A stretch of 64,000 nt of DNA, taken from contig NC_134700.1 in the NCBI RefSeq assembly GCF_043290135.1, positions 162,595,553 to 162,659,552 on the forward strand. Direction: 5' to 3'. Shown piece by piece: positions 57,165 to 64,000 of the stretch; positions within the stretch are counted from its first letter, which is position 1; each line of letters starts with the position of its first letter. The translations under genes and the position numbers were made by a program. This stretch comes from Rhipicephalus microplus (lineage: Eukaryota; Arthropoda; Arachnida; Ixodida; Ixodidae). The notes under the pieces are model-generated. The model saw nothing but the letters and a program-made list of their open reading frames with translations, searched no databases and had not been told where the DNA came from.

Positions 57165-58165
57165 GCATACCCACGGAGTGAATGATGGAGAGTGGGGCGT
57201 AGAATTCGTCCGTCCATTCGTTCTTGCTTCCGTCCGTCCATGCGTCCGTCAGTGTGAACGTCCATGCGTCCATCAGCCCGTCCATGCGTGCGTCTGTTCG
57301 TGCGTCCGTCCCTGCGTTCGTCCATGCAGCCGCCCCTGCGTCCGTTCATGCGTCCATTCATGCATCTGTCTATGTGTCCGTTCGTCCATCTACTCAACAC
57401 TCCAAGTACCGCCATCTCGCATCTTTTCATCATATATTCCCCATATAGAAGCACCGCCATCCAGCGGACATTCCAAGGACTAAACGAGAGGTGACACATG
57501 CACACTTTCTTACGGCTTGCGCTTCGGGTCCACTTCCCACCTTTAACCACCTCGAGTTCATTGTATATACTTGTTCACTGTATTCATGGCACTGCGGCCG
57601 AACGCCCGCTAAACCTTTCGAAAACCAAGGAGGTTACGCCTAGCGAGTATGACTTAGCAAACTTTTTCAGTCAGATAGTGCTCAATGTACATGCCAATGG
57701 CTGCTAATGGGAAATGAGAGGCGGAGAATTCGGCTTTTACTTTCTTACGGCTTGCGCTTCGTATCTACTTCCCATTTTTAACCACCTCGAGTCATTCATG
57801 GTATATACAAGTTCATTGTATTCATGGCACTGCGGCTCAACTCGCTAAACCTTTCTAAAGCTAAGGAGGTTACACCCAGCGAGTATAACGTAGCAACCCT
57901 TTCTTGTCAGATAGTGCTCAATGTACATGCCAATGGCTGCTAATGGTGATCGCAGCCTGCGCGTTAACTAAAAGCCGAATGCTCCTGTCTCTCATTCCCC
58001 ATTAGCAGCCATTGACATGTACATTGAGCACTATTTTTTATTGTTCAACAACGCACAGAAGAAGCCTCTCAACGGCACCACCTTGGAGGTCAAAATGTTA
58101 TACTTGTTACTTACTACAGGGGACAAACGGGTGCCGCTATAAGGAGTTTTGCCCCTGAAAGCGTT
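57165..58165 (-). mobile_element. Foldback-like array element, copy F9, with internal duplication
   Basis: Minus orientation. Array end (ccacggagtgaatgatggag then gtggggcg), array (about 57205-57395), conserved block (57396-57715), a second copy of the distal part of that block (about 57745-57945) and the terminal gccgctataaggagttttgc (58134-58158). The duplicated parts share phrases such as aatgtacatgccaatggctg. A further inverted piece (agcagccattgacatgtac) lies at 58005-58030. Confidence 0.6.
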
Positions 58166-58753
58166 AGGCACGTTTTGTGAATGGCCTAAGCCCTCAGTTG
58201 ATGTGCACTTCTCTAGTAACTACGCGGCGAACACTCTGATTGTTGATCATGTTCTCTGCCCAAATAACAGTTTTACAACAATGTCTGAATGAACACACAA
58301 TATATTACGGACCACAAGTGTCTTAATAAAGAGAACGTCTTCTCGTCTACGTTGTCTAGGTTTCTAATTTTGCGCGCCTGATTCATCAGTCTCCAAAAAT
58401 CACAGGGTCCTTTATGCATTCCTTTAGGACGACTGTAAGCGAGGAATGATCTCATCAAAGCGCGCTTGCTGCCTATCTATGCAGCTGTTCAGCCCTTTTC
58501 TCCTTCGTGAAAACACGAAAAAGAGCACGACACTCTGTTGTATACATTTTCTGCATCAAATTCACACTGTCAAGGCACAGCGTTCACCAATTATGCCATT
58601 TCTATTCAATGGTAAACGACTCCTGTTCATTCCTGCTCTGAGTTTCAATGAACATACGACAAGGTTTCCACTTCGCGGCATCCTAGCTAATAAGGTAAAC
58701 TGCAGTGACGCTCACGCCATATGCTCACAGTACCTTGAAAATGACTCATATAT
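58166..58753. other. Unassigned sequence
   Basis: A minus-strand frame (58458-58273) and a plus-strand frame (58446-58781) are open but have no recognisable domain. Confidence 0.35.
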
Positions 58754-58832
58754 TGCCACGTTCCATTTCCCAAGTTTTTGATATCGTCCCAAAATACCAC
58801 ACGATTCTCAGCGCAAACCGCGCCTGCAGTTT
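58754..58832 (+). repeat. 5' LTR remnant
   Basis: Seventy-nine bases match the start of the 3' LTR (60946-61024) with three differences. At ctgcagttt the match ends and reverse-transcriptase coding sequence begins, so the junction lies inside a short shared string. Confidence 0.9.
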
Positions 58833-60278
58833 CTGGGGCACGTTATCAGCAAGTCTGGAGTTCGTCCCGATCCACGGAAAACAGCCGCCATCGCCGACTT
58901 CCCGCCGCCCACTGACAAGAAAGCCGTGCGCCGATTTCTGGGCCTGTGTGCCTATTATAGGCGGTTCGTGAAAAACTTCTCCCGCATCGCCGATCCTCTC
59001 ACTAACCTTACCAAGGCCGACGTGGAGTTTAAGTGGGAAACGCCACAGGAACACGCTTTCCAGGAGCTTAAACATTGCCTCAAGACGCCTCCGTTACTTG
59101 CCCATTTCGACGAATTCGCCGAGACAGAAATACATACTGACGCAAGCAGCGTAGGTCTTGGCGCCGTTCTTGTGCAGAGGGCTGACGGACTGGAAAGGGT
59201 TATTAGTTACGAGAGCCGATCGCTATCCAAAACAGAAGCAAATTATTCCACAACAGAAAAGGAGTGCCTCGCCATCATCTGGGCTACGTCGAAATTTTGC
59301 CCCTACCTCTACGGCAGACCCTTCAAAGTTGTGAGCAACCACCACGCATTGTGTTGGCTAGCCACCTTGAAGGACCCTTCAGGTCGCCTCGCACGATGGA
59401 GCCTGAGACTTCAAGAATATGACATTACTGTCATTTACAAGTCCGGCAAAAAACACTCCGACGCCGACTGTCTCTCTCGTGCGCCTGTCGACTAGCCGCT
59501 ACCCGACGACCCGGATGACGACTACTTCTTAGGAACGATAACTACCGACGACTTCGCTGAACGACAGAGGGCCGACCCGGAACATAAGGCCCTAATAGAA
59601 GACCTCGAAGGCAGGACCGCCGAAGTCGCGAAGGTATTCAAGTGCGCACTTGCGTCGTTCTTTCTACGAAACAGTCTTCTACAAAAGAAAAACTTTTCAC
59701 CGCTTCGAGCTAAGTACCTCCTTGTGGTGCTTTCAGCTCTGCGACCAGAACTCCTTCAGGCCCTGCACGACGATCCGACGGCAAGGCACCTCGGTGTTTC
59801 TCGCACGCTTGCGAGGATACAAGAAAGGTACTACTGGCCACGTCTTACCACCGACGTCACTCGTTGTGTGAGGACATGCCGGGACTGTCAGCGACGCAAG
59901 ACACCGCCGACAAGGCCAGCGGGACTTCTGCAGCCAATTGATCCACCTTGCCGACCTTTCCAGCAGATCGGTATGGACCTACTGGGGCCGTTCCCGACGT
60001 CGGCTTTCGGAAACAAGTGGATCGTGGTAGCTACCGACTACCTCACCCGCTACGCCGAGACAAAAGCCCTGCCAAAAGGCAGTGCATCCGAGGTAGCTAA
60101 GTTCTTCGTCGAAAATATCGTCCTACGTCACGGCGCCCCGGAGGTCCTTATCACCGACAGAGGAACGGCATTCACTGCCGACTTAACTCAAGTGATCTTG
60201 GCGTACAGCCAACCAAACAAACCACCGCCGGACGACAGCGTACCACCCACAGACCAACGGCCTCACCGAGCGGCTTAA
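58827..60278 (+). pseudogene. Gypsy pol remnant: end of RT, RNase H, integrase (first part)
   Basis: One frame, opened by the deletion junction rather than a start codon, runs to TAA 60276-60278 with a TAG at 59493-59495. It begins in the reverse-transcriptase tail ([20 protein letters not shown]). RNase H follows with T-D-A-S (Asp 59139-59141) and T-E-K-E-C-L-A. The expected third acidic residue (T-D-H-H in relatives) reads S-N-H-H, Asn at 59337-59339. After the TAG the same frame carries the integrase zinc domain (H ... H, then C-R-D-C), the first catalytic Asp (M-D-L-L-G-P, 59976-59978) and the second (T-D-R-G-T-A-F, 60156-60158). The third catalytic residue is not in this frame. These breaks fit a dead copy. 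Confidence 0.85.
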
Positions 60279-60816
60279 CAAGACGATCGCCGACATGCTG
60301 TCAATGTACGTCGATGTCGAACACAAGACGTGGGACGCCATTCTTCCGTATGGGCCCTTCGCATACAACACGGCGGTGCAGGAGACGACGCAGATATATC
60401 CATACATATTGGTCTACGGAAGGAGCCCGGCAACGACGCTTGATGCCATGTTACCCAACGTCACCGACGAAGAAAACCTCGATGTGAGCGAGTACCTTCA
60501 ACGCGCCGAAGAAGCCCGAAAACTTGTGCGTCTCCGTATCAAGAATCATCAGACGACCGACAGCCACCGTTACAACCTTCGACGACGCTTCGTGGAATAC
60601 CAGCCCGGTGAACGTGTTTGGGTGTGGACGCCGATACGCCGACGTGGACTAAGTGAAAAGCTTCTGCGGCGGTACTTCGGACCGTACAGGGTGGTTCGAC
60701 GTCTCGGCCCACTTGATTACGAGGTTGTCCCCGACGGCATCACGAACTCTCAACGACGCCGATCGCGACCTGAAGTCGTTCATGTCGCGCGTCTCAAGCC
60801 GTTTCATGCGCGTTAA
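60240..60816 (+). pseudogene. Gypsy integrase C-terminal part, shifted frame
   Basis: In the frame ending at 60814-60816, the catalytic Glu lies in a G-L-T-E-R-L-N-K string (Glu 60268-60270), 112 nt after the second Asp. A D-35-E spacing would need 108, so a net gain of about 4 nt within 60200-60240 (near ccaaccaaacaaacc) fits the frame change. The rest reads through the integrase core end and a GPY/F-type module (R-Y-F-G-P-Y-R-V-V-R-R-L) to V-A-R-L-K-P-F-H-A-R. In relatives this C-terminal part binds DNA and steers target choice. Confidence 0.8.
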
Positions 60817-61148
60817 CCAACTGAACCAGTGTTTTCTTGTATTATTGTTGTATCGTAATCTATTCATTGTACTTTCTTGCATTATTATTGTACTTTCATC
60901 TTTAGTTAAAGCATCGGGACGATGCCTTTTTTCAGAGGGGGGCAATGCCACATTCCATTTCCCAAGTTTTTGTTATCGTCCCAAAACACCACACGATTCT
61001 CAGCGCAAACCGCGCCTGCAGTTTTCGAGAAGGTTCCGGACTGTAGTAGATCATTTCGATAAGATCACGCCCACTGTGCGAACGGTACAGATTGTTCTGG
61101 AACCTAAGCCACCGCCAGCGATAACGCTGGAACATTCGACGGCAAGAG

Positions 61149-61154
61149 TATAAA
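61149..61154 (+). promoter_or_regulatory. LTR TATA box
   Basis: tataaa within agagtataaatgccgac, about 140 bp before the LTR polyadenylation signal. Start of the R region would be expected about 30 bp downstream. Confidence 0.55.
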
Positions 61155-61290
61155 TGCCGACGCGCTTCGCCGCTTGTCAGTTGTTGATCGAAGGCCGAAG
61201 CTGCGTTCGCCGCTATCAGTCCGAGACTGCTATCTGTGCAAGACTGCTGTTGTAATTAGACTTTCCCTTTACCGGGCACAGGTTCGCCCA

Positions 61291-61296
61291 AATAAA
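61291..61296 (+). terminator. LTR polyadenylation signal
   Basis: aataaa in gcccaaataaacagtc, 56 bp before the LTR end. Confidence 0.6.
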
Positions 61297-61349
61297 CAGT
61301 CAAATCCCAACACGATGTTTCCTGTCTTCGGCCTCGTCACGACCCCGTG

Positions 61350-61352
<3 letters not shown>

Positions 61353-61413
<61 letters not shown>
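61353..61413. repeat. (AT)n microsatellite
   Basis: Pure AT run touching the end of the 3' LTR; the element probably inserted into it. Confidence 0.95.
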
Positions 61414-61415
<2 letters not shown>

Positions 61416-62558
61416 GATTCTGCTTTCTGACATGCTTATCAGCCCCTCAAATGTGGTTGTACAGCTTAATGAAATCATGTGATAAACTTAAGCAATAGCA
61501 TCCGAACGTGTCTCCTACATCTACTCCACCGAAAATAACTTCCTCGAAGCGAGCAGTGTTCTCTTTCTGCATCCATGTTGCTGAACCGTCGGCCTAAGGC
61601 AGTAAGCTTACACGGTGATGTACTCGCCGTCACTGGCACGGAATAACACGCACACGCTTGCAGCCCATCGAAGGCCGCCGAAGCTGAACATGATCCCGAA
61701 GAGCTCGCCCATTAACGATGCAGTGTAGGGAATGGCTGAGCGATGCTGGGTCGTGCGGTAGTTAACTGAGAAACTGGATGAGAAACGTGAGCTGCCAAGC
61801 CGCTTGCTTTTACTGTCGTTGCCCAAGCGGCTCAGTGTGCCTTCTTTAACACAGACGCGCGCAAATCCATAGCGAAACAAAAAAAAATAAAGTTGAGCTC
61901 TCGATGACTGCTTCTTCTCAGAAGATGCTTCTTGCAGGGCCGGTGCTTCGCCAAATACGGCACGTTAATTATAACGTACATCGTCGCGTTAGGCTGTACC
62001 GTACCAACCAACTCATCGTACGCCTGGATGCCTAAGCTATTTCGAGGGCAACGCGTGAGGAGGGAGGGCACAGTTAATGCATTACCTGGCAAGGCATTCG
62101 GGAAAAAAACAGCAACAGTCATTATAGACTTTTTGAAGTCATTCCTGTTGCGTGAAATTACGCGACATGATATAGGTAATTTTTTCATAGTAAACAATGT
62201 ACTATAATAAGAAGCCAGCTATACCTCCATGGTTTCTTGGGAAATCACTAAGCATCGATTGCGCACAAAGTTCGGCCTTATTCTTTTTTTTCGTTGATCA
62301 ATCCGAAGAATGCTTGGTGGAATCAATTTGTAGCTTTATTATTGTTTTAATTTGTAATTTTGCGATATAAATAGGTGACAGCGGGAAAAAAGGTCACGTG
62401 CCGGTAGCTGTGGAACCGGGAACCATACTACTTCAGCAGTAGTGTTAACAAGGTGGTTGCTGATCTACATTGAAGTTTCTTGTAGGGTTGGGAGTTCGGG
62501 ACCGATTGTAATATTGCCAGAAAAAAAAACTGGAACACATGTGGACGGATGGTCTGAT
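61414..62558. other. Unassigned sequence
   Basis: No gene recognised. Frames on both strands at 61608-62207 overlap without known motif. Confidence 0.4.
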
Positions 62559-62559
62559 A

Positions 62560-62631
<72 letters not shown>

Positions 62632-62656
62632 CTAGATAGATAGGTAGATAGAGAGA
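62559..62656. repeat. (ATAG)n microsatellite
   Basis: Tetranucleotide run of about 95 bp with a few interruptions at the right end. Confidence 0.95.
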
Positions 62657-64000
62657 TAAATAGGCGTTACGCTGGGTGAAAAACAATTGGTTGTTTTTCA
62701 TACCGAAAAGTATTCATTCTTCTTTAGCGGTACACGGAGAGCTGTCGAAAGCTGTATAGATGAAGCAGAGTCTGCCGGTATAGAGTAAGCTTCGACGTTG
62801 TTCCCTTTTTTTCAAAAAGGGAAGAAGCAATACATCCTATTTTGATACCCTCGGGGAGAGCCGTTTGAAAACAGCAGCATGACGTTACGAAGGCTAGAAT
62901 TCGGCTCGCCGAAGTGACAGTTTCGTACCGCCTTGGTTTGAGCAAAGGATTGCAAAGATAGGCCAGGAAGTAATCTCTGGAGGCGAAACAAAAAGAAGGA
63001 AAAAATACTTACGTTTTTTTTTTTGCCGTTATCTCAGTGAGTGAAGCGGTTGTAGTTATTTCAGCATTTTAAGTGCAAAGAAACCTTTTTGTGTCATACG
63101 TAAGAAACACATAGTAGCATTTGTTTTATGATGCTTATAAACAGAACATTTCAGTACATTTAATATGCAAGCAACAATGATATGACGACGCTCATTTTAT
63201 TTGCTGGAGAAAAGAAAAACGATGAATTATCTCTTGTACGAATCTCTGTTTAACAAATATGGAGGAACTAAAGAACTTTTGGGAAATCTTGGGCGGCTTT
63301 TTTATGTATTATTTGCGAAAATCTTTCAGTCGGACAAACTTCGGACTAATGAATATGTCACTTGAACGATTTTCATCTGCCAACTTTGGCTGACTTTTCA
63401 GATCAGTTATTGAAGTTTAGCGCTCCGAAGCACTGCTGTAGCAGATGCATCACGCCCCCCAAATCACCCATTCATCGTCGCCGGTGCACGATCACTTGTA
63501 CATGCAGCCTCGCCGAGACAAAGTGGCGGTGCGGGAGACTGAAACAAACCACCTACGCTTCAGTACCGATTCATATAGCTATCAGATTCAGTAATTCTTT
63601 TCAGTCTCACCTGAAAGCTAAGCAAGAGACAGTAGAAGAGTAGATGCTCGAAGAGTGCGATAAGAAAGTAATGGTTGAAGCAGGTTTCAAAGCTGAGGCT
63701 GTGCCCAGAAACGTACTCTCTCTCTCTTTCTCTCTCTCTGGGCAGCTCTGTTTCTTCTTGCGCATCATAGACACCCATTCACACGAAAGTTATGAATTTA
63801 TTAAAAAATTCTTTTCACACGTTCGATTTGATTTTTATTTGCCCTACACTCTCCCGTATTTTACAAGTGACTCTACAAGTTAATGAACATTCACTTAAGG
63901 GAGCTATTTTTATGGGTCGCAAGAAGTTCGCACACTGAGAGTTCACTGTGTTATGCCTGAGAAGAACGGACTGCTGGGTGAGTGAGTGATTCATCTTAAC
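62657..64000. other. Unassigned sequence with a (TC)n tract
   Basis: No gene recognised. A (TC)n run lies at 63717-63741. Plus-strand frames at 63362-63643 and 63644-63883 show no motif. Confidence 0.4.

Larger units (their letters stand above)
58754..61352 (+). mobile_element. Ty3/gypsy LTR retrotransposon, internally deleted
   Basis: The order is a 79-bp piece of 5' LTR (58754-58832), the 3' part of pol, a polypurine tract (agaggggggcaa before 60946) and a full 3' LTR (60946-61352). Gag, protease, most of the reverse transcriptase, the primer-binding site and the rest of the 5' LTR are missing. LTRs begin TG and end CA. Both flanks are AT-repeat (atat before 58754 and after 61352), consistent with a 4-6-bp target duplication that low complexity makes uncertain. 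It cannot move by itself. Confidence 0.85.
60946..61352 (+). repeat. 3' LTR of the gypsy element, 407 bp
   Basis: Starts tgccacattcc after the polypurine tract and ends cccgtgaca. It contains a TATA-like tataaa at 61149-61154 and a polyadenylation signal aataaa at 61291-61296, in the order needed for U3-R-U5. Confidence 0.9.

Overview
This window looks like repeat-dominated nuclear DNA of a hard tick, most likely a metastriate species of the Rhipicephalus, Dermacentor, Hyalomma or Amblyomma kind. The main reason is about ten copies of a tRNA-derived SINE with an (ATCA)n tail and a tRNA-like head. It resembles the Ruka SINE described from Rhipicephalus appendiculatus. They sit with tick-style LINEs, Penelope-like elements, many microsatellites and moderately AT-rich sequence. 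No bacterial operon, rRNA gene, functional tRNA gene or CRISPR array is visible. No complete host protein-coding gene could be recognised; three short candidate host exons are listed at low confidence.

Layout. 0-3.4 kb holds broken LINE pieces on the minus strand and one copy of a 0.69-kb inverted-repeat element. 4.25-5.13 kb is a minus-strand Penelope-like element end with a GIY-YIG endonuclease domain and a hammerhead-like motif. 5.56-6.33 kb and 9.54-10.43 kb are members of an inverted-repeat (foldback-like) family whose centre is an array of degenerate 4-bp units. 11.5-14.5 kb holds SINEs, a SINE nested in a LINE 3' end, the second 0.65-kb inverted-repeat element and a second Penelope-like fragment. 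18-33 kb has scattered SINEs, a 60-bp tandem repeat, two copies of another tRNA-like repeat and a dead LINE at 26.0-27.4 kb. 33-47 kb is mostly unassigned sequence with a LINE 3' end, one young-looking SINE with a target duplication, and one array element.

The only long coding region is a nearly intact I-superfamily LINE at about 48.0-53.5 kb. It has ORF1 with three zinc knuckles and ORF2 with endonuclease, reverse transcriptase, RNase H and a C-terminal zinc motif; ORF2 carries a late in-frame TGA. 54.96-55.17 kb is a short inverted-repeat MITE. 55.5-58.2 kb is a cluster of array elements, partly head to head. 58.75-61.35 kb is a Ty3/gypsy LTR element with an internal deletion: 79 bp of the 5' LTR, the 3' end of pol, and a full 3' LTR.

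The elements depend on each other. SINEs and LINE fragments use the reverse transcriptase of intact LINEs, and the SINE shares its (ATCA)n tail with a LINE fragment here. The foldback-like family, the 0.65-0.69-kb pair and the MITE have no transposase in this window and would depend on one supplied elsewhere. Long stretches hold only short open frames on both strands, which I read as chance frames.
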